Source of the DNA: Bdellovibrionales bacterium
GTDB taxonomy: Bacteria; Bdellovibrionota; Bdellovibrionia; Bdellovibrionales; JAMPXM01
Direction: 5' to 3'
Length of the DNA stretch: 10,285 bases
Assembly (NCBI GenBank): GCA_005792225.1
Contig: SXSP01000406.1
Span: 1-10,285, forward strand
Position numbers and translations under genes: made by a program. A model generated the notes under the pieces. It was not told where the DNA came from, made no database searches, and saw only the letters and a list, made by a program, of their open reading frames with translations. Shown piece by piece: positions 1 through 6,390 of this stretch. How positions within the stretch are numbered: position 1 is the first letter of the stretch; each line of letters opens with the position of its first letter.

Positions 1-1
1 A

Positions 2-25
2 CTCGAAGCTCTTGGCTTCGACTGA
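2..25 (+). CDS. Possible last codons of an upstream gene
   Basis: Reading from base 2 gives a seven-residue tail, LEALGFD, then a TGA stop at 23-25. That stop lies directly before the rho-independent terminator that begins at 27, which is the usual spacing for a gene end. The fragment is far too short to identify, and another frame is also open until 41. The same bases hold a 6-bp hairpin (4-9 with 15-20), so they could instead be the 3' part of an RNA. The call rests only on the position of the stop relative to the terminator. Confidence 0.25.
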   Translation, partial: LEALGFD

Positions 26-26
26 G

Positions 27-63
27 AGCCCTCGCCCGTAACGGGCGGGGGCTTTTTATTTTG
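27..63 (+). terminator. Strong rho-independent terminator
   Basis: Bases 27-38 pair with 42-53 in a 12-bp stem, mostly G-C with one G-U pair (32 with 48). The loop is three bases (TAA), and a T-rich tract runs from 53 to about 62. It ends transcription coming from the left edge, so the next gene must have its own promoter. Confidence 0.93.
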
Positions 64-202
64 ATCTCGCGCCCTCATCCAAGAAGAAACTTCCAAGGGC
101 CGCGGAAGTTTTTCCGATCCGCGAAATCCTGACGGAGTTCCCGGATATTTCGAGGTAATTTCCTCTCTGAATTTGAAACGGAAATCTCTTTAGGAGAAGA
201 TC

Positions 203-565
203 ATGAAATCCGCTCTTATCGTTGCGGGCTTGGTGCTCGCCCAGACGTCGCTCGCTTCGGCAGCGTCGCGCTACAATTGCTACGGACCGATCTTGAACGG
301 CCAACGCGTTCAATCTCAAGTTGAAGTGACTCAACAAACCGTCTCTGTCGATGGCGAACTCGCGCGTGTGGATCAATCGGCTCGACCCGCTGCTGGTAAC
401 ATGGTTCGTTTTAACTTTGATAGCGGAGCCAGCTTACGTCACCATGACGCTCGTGCAGTTTTGGTCTCAATCGACCTCCTCGGCCGAGCTGAGATGGGTT
501 ATTTGACCTTGGTTTCGCGAGATGAAGGCGATCGCCAACGCGAATACGCCTGCTTCCTTCAGTAA
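203..565 (+). CDS. Small secreted protein with a two-cysteine mature domain, unknown function
   Basis: The product has 120 residues. Residues 1-20 form a classical signal peptide: K2, a hydrophobic core, and a probable signal peptidase I cut after A-S-A at residue 20. The mature part has about 100 residues, is polar and probably beta-rich, and contains only two cysteines, C26 near its start and C117 near its end. They could form one disulfide that ties the ends of the domain together in the periplasm. The ATG at 203 is well supported by AGGAG at 192-196, six bases upstream. The strong terminator before it means it must be transcribed from within 64-202, where I found no convincing promoter. 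I do not recognise the family. Small periplasmic proteins with a Y-x-C near each end are common in Bdellovibrio-like bacteria, but this is an impression and not a function. The gene itself is convincing; its role is open. Confidence 0.85.
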   Translation: MKSALIVAGLVLAQTSLASAASRYNCYGPILNGQRVQSQVEVTQQTVSVDGELARVDQSARPAAGNMVRFNFDSGASLRHHDARAVLVSIDLLGRAEMGYLTLVSRDEGDRQREYACFLQ

Positions 566-584
566 CTTTCCATCCTTGAAAGTT
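564..584 (+). other. Short A/T-rich hairpin between two genes
   Basis: AACTTTC (564-570) pairs perfectly with GAAAGTT (578-584) around a 7-base loop, overlapping the stop codon of the small secreted protein. No T-tract follows, so it is probably a weak terminator or a 3'-end stabiliser rather than a full terminator. Transcription may continue into the next gene. Confidence 0.4.
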
Positions 585-608
585 GTGTGATACGGTGGGT
601 TCACTTAT

Positions 609-1673
609 ATGGCTGAACTCATCGTCGTTTCCGTTTGTCTCGTCTTTAATGCTCTCTTCGCTTGTTTCGAAATGGCTTTCGTCACGGTGACCCGTCCGCA
701 GCTGAGAAAGCTCGCGAAAGAGGGAAACCGCGCCGCCTCTTCGATCCTTAAACTCCGCCAAAATCCCGAGAGAACACTCTCGGTCATTCAAGTCGGCATC
801 ACGCTGGTCGGAATTGTTTCGGCGGCCGTGGGTGGTGCCGGAGCCGAAGAGGCTCTCTCGCCTTATTTTGAATCGACCTTTGGCGTTTCCGAGAACATGG
901 CCGAGGCGCTGGCGATTGTTTCCGTTGTACTGCCACTCACACTTTTAAACGTTGTCGTCGGGGAGCTCGTGCCCAAGACGATCGCGCTGAGAAGCCCGGT
1001 TCTGATCGCGACCTTCGGCGCTAAGTGGATCGCGGTCGCCGATCGAGTTTTCGCTCCCATCGTTTGGCTTCTTGAAAAACTCACGAAGTTCATTCTCTTC
1101 TTCATTCCGAAATCCAAGGGTGATGCGACGGTGGATTCATCCGCGAGTGTCGAGATCGATCACCTCTCCAAGCAGACTCAACAATATGTGTTGAACCTTG
1201 TGAACGTCGAAAACCGAAAGGCCAAAGAGGCCATGCTTCCTTGGGCCCAGGTCCGCGCGATCACGGTTGACGATCGCATCGAAGCCGTCTCGGCCACGGT
1301 GATGACGTCGGGCCACACGCGCCTTCCCGTGCTCGACGAGGGGAGACCGGTCGGGATCCTGCATACTAAAGAGTTCATCGCGCTCGTTGTTTCAAATAAT
1401 GGCGATTGGAAGAAGCTCATACGACCCGTGATCAAGGTTCGCGAAAACGACGGGGCGCTGAAGGCGCTTCGTCTCATGCAGGAAAAACGAAGTCACTTGT
1501 CGGTCGTCGTCGATGCGCAAGGTGCTCCCGTCGGAGTTCTCACGATGGAAGATATCATCGAGGAGATCGTCGGTGAGATTTTCGACGAAGATGATGACGG
1601 CCGCGTCAGGCGCCTTCTCGGCGGTGAAGGGCGCACGCACCTCTTTGCGCGCTTGCGCGATAAGCTTCGCTGA
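609..1673 (+). CDS. CNNM/CorC-type membrane protein with DUF21 and two CBS domains, no CorC_HlyC domain
   Basis: The product has 354 residues. Residues 1-165 fit the DUF21 (CNNM) transmembrane domain. A first helix runs about 4-24, with the conserved E21 in the A-C-F-E motif. Then come the family segments around N52-P53-E54 and G-E-L-V-P-K-T (118-124), with further hydrophobic helices near 55-77, 98-118 and 129-165. A CBS pair follows at about 208-262 and 272-327, ending in the typical acidic stretch E-E-I-V-G-E-I-F-D-E. CBS pairs in this family bind adenosine nucleotides, and members are linked to magnesium or cobalt transport and resistance; older records call them hemolysin-like, without good basis. 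Relatives usually continue with an 80-residue CorC_HlyC domain. Here only about 25 basic residues follow and the DNA after the stop does not resume it. ATG 609 is the only start after an in-frame TGA at 588; its Shine-Dalgarno is weak (GGTGGG, 594-599). The substrate is not inferable. Confidence 0.9.
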   Translation: MAELIVVSVCLVFNALFACFEMAFVTVTRPQLRKLAKEGNRAASSILKLRQNPERTLSVIQVGITLVGIVSAAVGGAGAEEALSPYFESTFGVSENMAEALAIVSVVLPLTLLNVVVGELVPKTIALRSPVLIATFGAKWIAVADRVFAPIVWLLEKLTKFILFFIPKSKGDATVDSSASVEIDHLSKQTQQYVLNLVNVENRKAKEAMLPWAQVRAITVDDRIEAVSATVMTSGHTRLPVLDEGRPVGILHTKEFIALVVSNNGDWKKLIRPVIKVRENDGALKALRLMQEKRSHLSVVVDAQGAPVGVLTMEDIIEEIVGEIFDEDDDGRVRRLLGGEGRTHLFARLRDKLR

Positions 1674-1680
1674 GCGAATC

Positions 1681-1694
1681 TAAAGTTAACTTTA
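1681..1694. repeat. Perfect 14-base palindrome
   Basis: The sequence TAAAGTTAACTTTA is identical to its reverse complement and lies 8 bases after the stop of the DUF21/CBS gene. With no loop it is a poor RNA hairpin and fits better as a binding site for a dimeric protein. No regulator can be named, and a chance palindrome in A/T-rich spacer is possible. Confidence 0.35.
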
Positions 1695-1845
1695 TTCCCC
1701 GAGGCGTTCCAATAAGTTCGCGAGATAACAAGAAAAAGGAGTGGTTCGGGCGAGCTGAGAAAGCGGCCGCTGGACTTGCGGCATGAGGGTGGATCAGCGA
1801 TTCTGGTTTGGACCTTCATGTCGTTTCATTGTCTCCTGTGTGTGG

Positions 1846-1878
1846 GGGCTCAGGTTTACACTGGGCCCTTTTTTCTTT
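1846..1878 (+). terminator. Rho-independent terminator ahead of the cytochrome gene
   Basis: Bases 1846-1853 pair with 1861-1868 in an 8-bp stem with one G-U pair, around a 7-base loop. Six Ts, a C and three more Ts follow. It points in the plus direction and lies 57 bases before the cytochrome start. It either ends the DUF21/CBS transcript or acts as an attenuator within a leader. Confidence 0.85.
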
Positions 1879-1935
1879 GCACGATCTTGATAACAGCGAT
1901 ATGCCCCTCGGCCATTCCTCAAGGAGAATTTCCGT

Positions 1936-2499
1936 ATGAGAATGGTCACCGCGTTCTTCGTTCTCGCATTTTGTTTCGATGTTCGAGCCGAACAGCCCAA
2001 TCCCTTTCAAAAAATCGGGGAGGTTCTTCGTCACCCTCGTTGTCTGAACTGTCACGTGGCGGGCGATTCGCCAAAGCAAACTGATCAGCGTCGCATCCAT
2101 TCACCACCGGTCAAACGTGGGCCCGATGGAGGTGGCGTCGGAATGAAATGCGTGAATTGCCACCGGGAAAAGAACGGACCCGTGATCCCGGGTGCGCCTC
2201 ACTGGCGGCTCGCTCCCGCAACGATGGCGTGGGAAAACTTAAACGATCGTGACCTCTGCCGCGCGCTTCTCGATCGCGCAAAGAACGGAGATCGTTCGCC
2301 CGAACAACTTCTCCGTCACATGATGGAAGATGAGCTCGTCGGCTGGGCGTGGAGTCCCGGGGGAAGGCGCACGACGATTCCTCTCAGCAAGGAAGACTTT
2401 GGTCAGGAGGTTCGCGCCTGGATCGATGCAGGCACCCCGTGTCCTGACGATTCGAACTCGGCACTCTGGTTCAGGGCGCACTCACGCACTCTTTTTTAG
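1936..2499 (+). CDS. Periplasmic protein with two CxxCH c-type haem motifs
   Basis: The product has 187 residues. A signal peptide ends near V-R-A (16-18). Two haem-attachment motifs follow: C36-L-N-C39-H40 and C72-V-N-C75-H76. Between them is an H-x-P-P-V-x-R-G stretch (55-62); after them come a P-G-A-P-H-W motif and a W-I-D-x-G-x-x-C-P motif near the C-terminus. This order matches a family of small dihaem proteins that databases often name isoquinoline 1-oxidoreductase subunit; I recall the pattern from memory. That name should not be taken as an activity, because no molybdopterin oxidoreductase gene is nearby. The likely role is electron transfer in the periplasm, with haem added by the cytochrome c maturation machinery. 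The ATG is fixed by AAGGAG (1921-1926), nine bases upstream. The last 18 bases overlap the end of the convergent histidine kinase gene. The haem binding is firm; the partner is unknown. Confidence 0.88.
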   Translation: MRMVTAFFVLAFCFDVRAEQPNPFQKIGEVLRHPRCLNCHVAGDSPKQTDQRRIHSPPVKRGPDGGGVGMKCVNCHREKNGPVIPGAPHWRLAPATMAWENLNDRDLCRALLDRAKNGDRSPEQLLRHMMEDELVGWAWSPGGRRTTIPLSKEDFGQEVRAWIDAGTPCPDDSNSALWFRAHSRTLF

Positions 2500-3756
2500 G
2501 CTCGCACTCTCTCGCTTCAACTGAAGAACGAAGGTTGTGTTTTTCGCCGATGGGTCGAGAAAGAGCTTTCCACCCATCGACGCCGCAAGCCCTTGTGAAA
2601 TGCTAAGGCCTAATCCAGTGCCGCTGCCGGATGGTTTCGTGGTGAAGAACGGTTCCATCACCTTGTCTTGAATCTCCGGGGCGATGCCAGTTCCGCTATC
2701 AATCACGCGAATTTCGACGAATTCATCTTCAACCTTGGTCTCAATTCGAATCCATTTTTCATCGAGCGACTGAATCGCGTCGGCGGAATTGGTTGCAAGA
2801 TTAAAGATGATTTGGCTGAGTTGCACGGGCCTTCCCCAAACGGAGAGATCCGGCGCGCAGTTAAAGTCGAAGTGGATGAGGTCTTTTTTGATTCGCGCTC
2901 CGAAGAGTGCCTGGAGATCTTGAATGGATCCGAGAACGTTGACATCTTCCATGGGATCATTCGCTCCGTCGCGAGCGAAGGCTCGAAGACCTTTGATAAT
3001 CGCCGTAATCCGATGCGCATTGCTGATGGTTTTTTCGAGCACGACAGCAGCCGTCTCATGAGTGAGGGTGCCGGATTTCGCCGCTTCGAGAAGGCGTTCA
3101 AGACGGCCGAGGACGATCGCGAGAGGGTTGTTGATTTCGTGCGCGAGACTCGTCGATATACGACCGAGAGCGGCCATCTTAGATGTGAAAAACATCTGCT
3201 GTTTCTGTTCCGCCACGGTCTCGGCAAAACGCTTGATCTCGGCGTTTGATTCTTTCAGCTGTTTTGTTTGACGACGAAGTTCAAAGAGGCAGACCACCTG
3301 ACGCGCGAGAGCTTCGAGGGCCACGGTCTGCTCATTCGTCATCTTGCGCGGTTTGGAATCGGCGACGCAAAGAGTTCCGATCGAGTGACCGGAGGGAGAC
3401 TTCAGGGGAGCGCCTGCGTAGAAACGGATGTTCGGTCCGGACGTCACAAGTGGATTGTCGTGGAAGCGGGGATCTTGAAGAGCATCTTCAACTGTCATGA
3501 AGGTCTCGTCGTGGATAACGTGTCCGCAAAATGAGATGTCGCGGGGAGTTTCTTGCGCGTCTAAACCGATGATCGACTTAAACCACTGGCGATCTTTATC
3601 AACGAGGGTGATGATCGCCATGGGCGTGCCGCAAATAAATGACGCCAGACGAGTGAGGTCGTCGAAGGAGATCTCCGGCGTTGAGTCGAGAATTTGGTAC
3701 TCGAGCAGGGCTCGCAGGCGCGCTTCTTCATTTGTTGGAATCGGTGCGGCTTTCAA
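2482..3756 (-). CDS. Soluble GAF-domain sensor histidine kinase
   Basis: The product has 424 residues and no membrane segment, so it is cytoplasmic. A GAF domain spans about 20-160, in the form with F-D-D-L-T, R-Q-W-F-K and S-F-C-G-H. A short helical linker with coiled-coil character (about 155-192) leads to the dimerisation/phosphoacceptor region with H206 in S-L-A-H-E-I-N-N-P-L. The HATPase domain has an N-box (N319, N323), a G1 box D353-S-G-T-G and a G2 box G379-T-G-L-G-L with F370/F371 before it, so the catalytic residues look complete. The start is TTG at 3756, the only usual start codon after an in-frame stop, and it keeps the conserved N-terminal GAF motif. The codon lies 4 bases after the stop of the response regulator gene, so translation is probably coupled and the two proteins likely form a phosphorelay pair. 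The GAF ligand cannot be read from sequence. The 3' end overlaps the cytochrome gene by 18 bases. Confidence 0.93.
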   Translation of the reverse strand: MKAAPIPTNEEARLRALLEYQILDSTPEISFDDLTRLASFICGTPMAIITLVDKDRQWFKSIIGLDAQETPRDISFCGHVIHDETFMTVEDALQDPRFHDNPLVTSGPNIRFYAGAPLKSPSGHSIGTLCVADSKPRKMTNEQTVALEALARQVVCLFELRRQTKQLKESNAEIKRFAETVAEQKQQMFFTSKMAALGRISTSLAHEINNPLAIVLGRLERLLEAAKSGTLTHETAAVVLEKTISNAHRITAIIKGLRAFARDGANDPMEDVNVLGSIQDLQALFGARIKKDLIHFDFNCAPDLSVWGRPVQLSQIIFNLATNSADAIQSLDEKWIRIETKVEDEFVEIRVIDSGTGIAPEIQDKVMEPFFTTKPSGSGTGLGLSISQGLAASMGGKLFLDPSAKNTTFVLQLKRESASLKKSA

Positions 3757-3760
3757 AGGC

Positions 3761-4276
3761 TCAACCCACTCTTTTATTTAGAACCTTGATGTGCTTTTTA
3801 TTCTTGAGGAAGAACTTCTGAATCTCGCGGTACTGCTGAAGCTGAGGCGAGACCGGGTCGACCTTCGCGCAGAGTTCGTCGAGTTCCTTTTCCAATGAGC
3901 GAAGCTCGACTCCGAGCGCGAGCGCTTGCGTAACGGTCTCGATCAGTTGTGTTCGGTCGTCGGGTTTATTGATGCAGTCGCCGGCGCCGGTTCGGAGGGC
4001 GCGAATCGCGTGATCTTTTTCGCCGTGGCCCGTGAGAAACACGAGGGGAGTTTCAAACTGCAAGCGTCTCATTTCGATCAGCAGATCAAGACCGTCCATA
4101 CCTGGCATATTGATGTCGCAAAGGATGGCGTCGAGATTCTCTCGTTTGATGATATCTAGCGCTTTGAACCCGTTCTCGGCGGTGAAACAATGAATGCCCA
4201 GATCTTCAAACTCTTCTTTGAGAAGCTCGAGGAGCATCGGCTCGTCGTCCACGAGGAGTAGTTTGCGGTCATTCAT
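3761..4276 (-). CDS. Response regulator: receiver plus C-terminal coiled coil, no output domain
   Basis: The product has 171 residues. Residues 1-122 are a complete CheY-like receiver: acidic pair D10/D11, phosphoacceptor D54 in C-D-I-N-M-P-G, T82 in F-L-T-G-H-G, and K104 in N-K-P-D-D. The remaining 50 residues are charged and heptad-like (for example L-R-S-L-E-K-E-L-D-E-L) and end in a lysine-rich segment. No DNA-binding, GGDEF, EAL, HD-GYP or ATPase domain is present. Signal output is therefore probably through protein contact, a further phosphotransfer, or feedback on the kinase encoded next to it. The ATG at 4276 has AGAGG (4286-4290 on the minus strand) nine bases upstream. It is the first gene of the minus-strand pair, so its promoter should lie in the 4277-4616 divergent region. 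Calling the kinase its partner is inference from adjacency. Confidence 0.93.
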   Translation of the reverse strand: MNDRKLLLVDDEPMLLELLKEEFEDLGIHCFTAENGFKALDIIKRENLDAILCDINMPGMDGLDLLIEMRRLQFETPLVFLTGHGEKDHAIRALRTGAGDCINKPDDRTQLIETVTQALALGVELRSLEKELDELCAKVDPVSPQLQQYREIQKFFLKNKKHIKVLNKRVG

Positions 4277-4504
4277 GGCGTCATTCCTCTCATCAAGGCG
4301 CGGATTGCCCCCGATGAAAACCTATCGGCCGAGGTTCATCCATTATTCAATCGTGTTTTCACCACGACTTTAACTCCTCGACCGGCTCGCCAAAAACCTA
4401 GTCATTTCGAATTAAAATCGAGAAACCAATTGAGATAGGTCGAAATTGCTAGTTTCCTGACGGACAACGGGGATTTAGGTCTTAAGTCCGATCGTAATCT
4501 CGCG

Positions 4505-4535
4505 TCTCAACTTGGAAATAAGACCAAAGTTGAGA
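4505..4535. other. Strong hairpin upstream of the VWA gene
   Basis: TCTCAACTT (4505-4513) pairs perfectly with AAGTTGAGA (4527-4535). After a one-base bulge (A4526), GG (4514-4515) pairs with CC (4524-4525), leaving an 8-base A-rich loop. No T-tract follows on either strand, so it is not a typical terminator. It could be a structure in the 5' untranslated region of the VWA gene or an operator. Confidence 0.5.
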
Positions 4536-4603
4536 TGTTGAGTCGAAAGGTCTGGCCAGTGCGAGTCGATGAGGCAGTTGTCTCGATTGAGACCGTTTCA
4601 TCT

Positions 4604-4609
4604 GAGGAG
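4604..4609 (+). promoter_or_regulatory. Shine-Dalgarno site that fixes the VWA gene start
   Basis: GAGGAG lies 7 bases before the ATG at 4617. The upstream in-frame ATG at 4569 lacks a comparable site and would add 16 residues in front of the lipoprotein signal peptide, so 4617 is preferred. Confidence 0.8.
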
Positions 4610-4616
4610 TACAGCC

Positions 4617-5825
4617 ATGTTGATTTCTCGTCGCCCTCTTCAACTTCTCGCGCTCCCGCTCATTGCGCTCACTGCGATGGCCTGCGGAAAAAAAGATTCT
4701 TCTTTCTCAATCCTCGCGACCGGCGATCAATATCAACAGGTCTCTGGCACGGCCAACAAGGTCGATATCCTTTGGGTTGTTGATCCTTCCGGAACGATGG
4801 CGAACCACCAGGACAACCTGGCCAAAAACTTTGAATCATTCATCTCGGGCTTTATCCAGAAGAAGTTCGATTATCACATGGCCGTCGCGTCCGTCGACGG
4901 TTGGATGCGTGAAGACGGCTATCGCCACGGCGGATGCGTCGCGGATCCGAATCCAACGGGAAATCCGGCGACTCGTTTCGTGACGAGCGCGGATTGCAAA
5001 ACGACACTGGCGACGTACGCGGACCTCTCATCATTCCGTGACGGAGACATCTACGGGAAGATCGACGGAACACCCGGCGTTCGCAGTGGCAATTTTCTCC
5101 TGACCGGTCTGATGAGCGCGACCGAAGCGACGACGCTCTTTAGCCAGAACGTGAAAGTCGGCGTGCGCGGCGACGGAACTCGGGAGTCTGCGTTCCAAAG
5201 TTTGCGTGCGGTTCTCAGACGAAATGCCGACGGGTCGATTGGATACGGAGGCGAGACGCACACGGCGCTTTCGCAGTTCCGTCGTGATGATGCGTTTCTC
5301 GCCGTCATCATCGTCTCCGACGAGGAAGATCAGGGTGTTAAACCAGACGGCACTCCCTACTCCTCAAAAGAGGAGTATGCGCAAGAGTTCGTTCGGTTCA
5401 TGGACGGATATACGAATGCCGTGGACGGCGTCAGAAAATACAACGTCTCGAGCATCACAATCGACGACATAAACAACTGTGGTTACGGTCTTCACGCGCA
5501 GGCGACACAGGGAGATCGCTACGTCGCGATTGCGAACGCTGCCAATGGCGTCGTCGGCAGTATCTGCAGTGCTGACTTCTCTTCGAAGCTCAGCGATATC
5601 GCAAATCAAATCGTAACGCTCTCGACTCGCTTCGAACTGACTCGCGAGCCAAAGATCGAAACGATTTCGGTTGTCGTCAACGGCAAGGAAGTCGCGAAGG
5701 ATGCCGCCAATGGTTGGCAGTACGTTGTGGAGAACGGCCACAGGTTCATCGAGTTCCGCGGCGCCTCGACGCCTGAGAGCGGAGCTTCGATCTCCATTCA
5801 GTATGATCCCACCGAATTCCTCTGA
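4617..5825 (+). CDS. Lipoprotein with von Willebrand factor A domain
   Basis: The product has 402 residues. A lipoprotein signal peptide (R5-R6, hydrophobic core 8-20) ends at C23 in a slightly unusual lipobox, A-M-A-C. A VWA domain starts near residue 48. The first strand K-V-D-I-L-W-V-V leads to the metal-site motif D56-P-S58-G-T60, a variant of the usual DxSxS. Later metal-site elements are probably T188 in G-D-G-T-R-E and S234-D-E-E-D238 after a hydrophobic strand. After the domain (about 340-402) comes a small beta-rich module with K-I-E-T-I-S-V-V-V-N-G and S-I-S-I-Q-Y-D-P. Four cysteines (107, 127, 289, 317) lie in the exported part. VWA domains bind protein ligands through a divalent cation, so adhesion or envelope assembly is plausible, but the target is unknown. 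The start at 4617 is fixed by GAGGAG and the signal peptide. No terminator follows, so the next gene may share its transcript. Confidence 0.9.
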   Translation: MLISRRPLQLLALPLIALTAMACGKKDSSFSILATGDQYQQVSGTANKVDILWVVDPSGTMANHQDNLAKNFESFISGFIQKKFDYHMAVASVDGWMREDGYRHGGCVADPNPTGNPATRFVTSADCKTTLATYADLSSFRDGDIYGKIDGTPGVRSGNFLLTGLMSATEATTLFSQNVKVGVRGDGTRESAFQSLRAVLRRNADGSIGYGGETHTALSQFRRDDAFLAVIIVSDEEDQGVKPDGTPYSSKEEYAQEFVRFMDGYTNAVDGVRKYNVSSITIDDINNCGYGLHAQATQGDRYVAIANAANGVVGSICSADFSSKLSDIANQIVTLSTRFELTREPKIETISVVVNGKEVAKDAANGWQYVVENGHRFIEFRGASTPESGASISIQYDPTEFL

Positions 5826-5867
5826 GAGAGCTGCCGACGGTGACCAAGAGGCTTGACGACAGTGAGT

Positions 5868-6344
5868 ATGGTCTCCAAAATGGCGACCATGCTTCGCCGT
5901 TTTGTATTCAAGCTCTCAATTCTCTTTGTGCTTCTCGGGGTCGCCCTAGTCTCGGGCCTCATTCTCTGGCAGCACGGTTTTCGTTATTGGGCGACAGCAC
6001 CTGCGCGAGAGTTTCATCTCTTGGTTCATCTCCAGCGCCCGCAAATTGATTTGAGTCAGCTCACCTCCGTCGAGTGGGATCACCTCGTTCTCGTTCGCCC
6101 GGGGCAGAGTCCGTGCGATCTCGGCTATGAGCCCGACGGTGAAGAGTCGTGTCAGCCACTTTCCGCGAACGAAGCGAAGGTACTCCTCATTCAGAGTGGG
6201 CGGATCACCGCGGAGTTTCCCCTCGATCGCCGGCTCATCGACCTCGTGAAGAGTGAAATTCCGACAAAAATCCGGAGATCTCAGGCTCAAATTGAGCTCA
6301 CGCGAAGCGGTGAGTGGCCGACGGCCGTGCTCTCCAGTCGGTGA
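5868..6344 (+). CDS. Single-pass membrane protein, unknown function
   Basis: With the ATG at 5868 the product has 158 residues. A short basic N-terminus (M-L-R-R-F-V-F-K) precedes one hydrophobic helix of about 20 residues, then roughly 120 polar residues. By the positive-inside rule these should face the periplasm; a signal anchor is more likely than a cleaved signal peptide. The exported part has a V-E-W-D-H motif, two cysteines about 13 residues apart (C-D-L-G-Y to S-C-Q-P-L) and a basic C-terminal half. The start is uncertain: TTG 5853, GTG 5862, ATG 5868, ATG 5880 and ATG 5889 are all in frame, and AGAGG at 5847-5851 would best suit GTG 5862. It begins about 40 bases after the VWA gene with no terminator between, so the two are probably co-transcribed. 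I do not recognise the family. Confidence 0.72.
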   Translation: MVSKMATMLRRFVFKLSILFVLLGVALVSGLILWQHGFRYWATAPAREFHLLVHLQRPQIDLSQLTSVEWDHLVLVRPGQSPCDLGYEPDGEESCQPLSANEAKVLLIQSGRITAEFPLDRRLIDLVKSEIPTKIRRSQAQIELTRSGEWPTAVLSSR

Positions 6345-6370
6345 CAAGATCCTACCATCTCGTGTAAGAT
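6341..6370 (+). promoter_or_regulatory. Candidate sigma-70-type promoter for the cysteine-rich lipoprotein
   Basis: GTGACA (6341-6346) matches the -35 consensus at five of six positions. TAAGAT (6365-6370) matches the -10 consensus at four of six. The spacer is 18 bases. The -35 box overlaps the stop codon of the preceding gene. A start near 6377 would leave a leader of about 14 bases ending in the strong ribosome-binding site. Confidence 0.45.
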
Positions 6371-6381
6371 GCCCCCTTCTT

Positions 6382-6390
6382 GGAGGTGAT
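6382..6390 (+). promoter_or_regulatory. Near-perfect Shine-Dalgarno site
   Basis: GGAGGTGAT matches the 16S rRNA 3' end over nine bases and abuts the ATG at 6391. It sets the start of the cysteine-rich lipoprotein and rules out the longer in-frame version starting at 6253 inside the previous gene. Confidence 0.85.

Larger units (their letters stand above)
1674..1935. other. 262-base non-coding gap with a palindrome and a terminator
   Basis: No convincing gene was found here. The gap contains a perfect 14-base palindrome just after the DUF21/CBS stop, and a 5-bp G-C hairpin at 1766-1770 with 1778-1782 (7-base loop). A strong terminator sits at 1846-1878, and AAGGAG at 1921-1926 serves the cytochrome gene. 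The terminator is about 170 bases past the upstream stop. The segment before it could therefore be a long 3' untranslated region, an unannotated small RNA, or a 5' leader with attenuation for the cytochrome gene. The sequence alone does not decide. Confidence 0.5.
4277..4616. other. 340-base divergent intergenic region
   Basis: This gap separates the minus-strand signalling pair from the plus-strand VWA lipoprotein gene, so it should hold promoters for both directions. It contains a 5-bp hairpin with a 7-base loop (4351-4355 with 4363-4367) and a strong hairpin at 4505-4535. TTGAGAT followed by TCGAAA appears near 4432 and again near 4530, with 3 and 6 bases between. I could not find a -35/-10 pair good enough to report in either direction. 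No ORF here has coding character. Confidence 0.55.

Noticed and set aside
87..111. Eight-base-pair inverted repeat ahead of the small secreted protein gene, considered as a second terminator
   Set aside because: The loop is nine bases, the Ts after the stem are few, and a much stronger terminator lies just upstream. It may still be a leader structure.
1766..1782. Five-base-pair stem with a seven-base loop, like a tRNA anticodon arm
   Set aside because: The loop lacks the invariant T at position 33, and no acceptor, D or T arm can be built around it.
1794..1829. 11-codon minus-strand ORF with an AGGAG site five bases upstream
   Set aside because: The peptide (M-K-R-H-E-G-P-N-Q-N-R) has no attenuation-type codon run and no downstream minus-strand gene to control.
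1776..2084. 102-codon plus-strand ORF starting with TTG before the cytochrome gene
   Set aside because: It runs through the terminator at 1846-1878, has no Shine-Dalgarno site, and overlaps the cytochrome gene in another frame.
2668..3249. 193-codon plus-strand ORF opposite the kinase gene
   Set aside because: It lies entirely antisense to the HATPase and phosphoacceptor regions of a clear kinase, has no signal or domain, and its openness is explained by codon bias of the real gene.
6253..6390. In-frame upstream extension of the cysteine-rich lipoprotein
   Set aside because: It overlaps the previous gene, would bury the signal peptide, and the near-perfect Shine-Dalgarno sits directly before ATG 6391.
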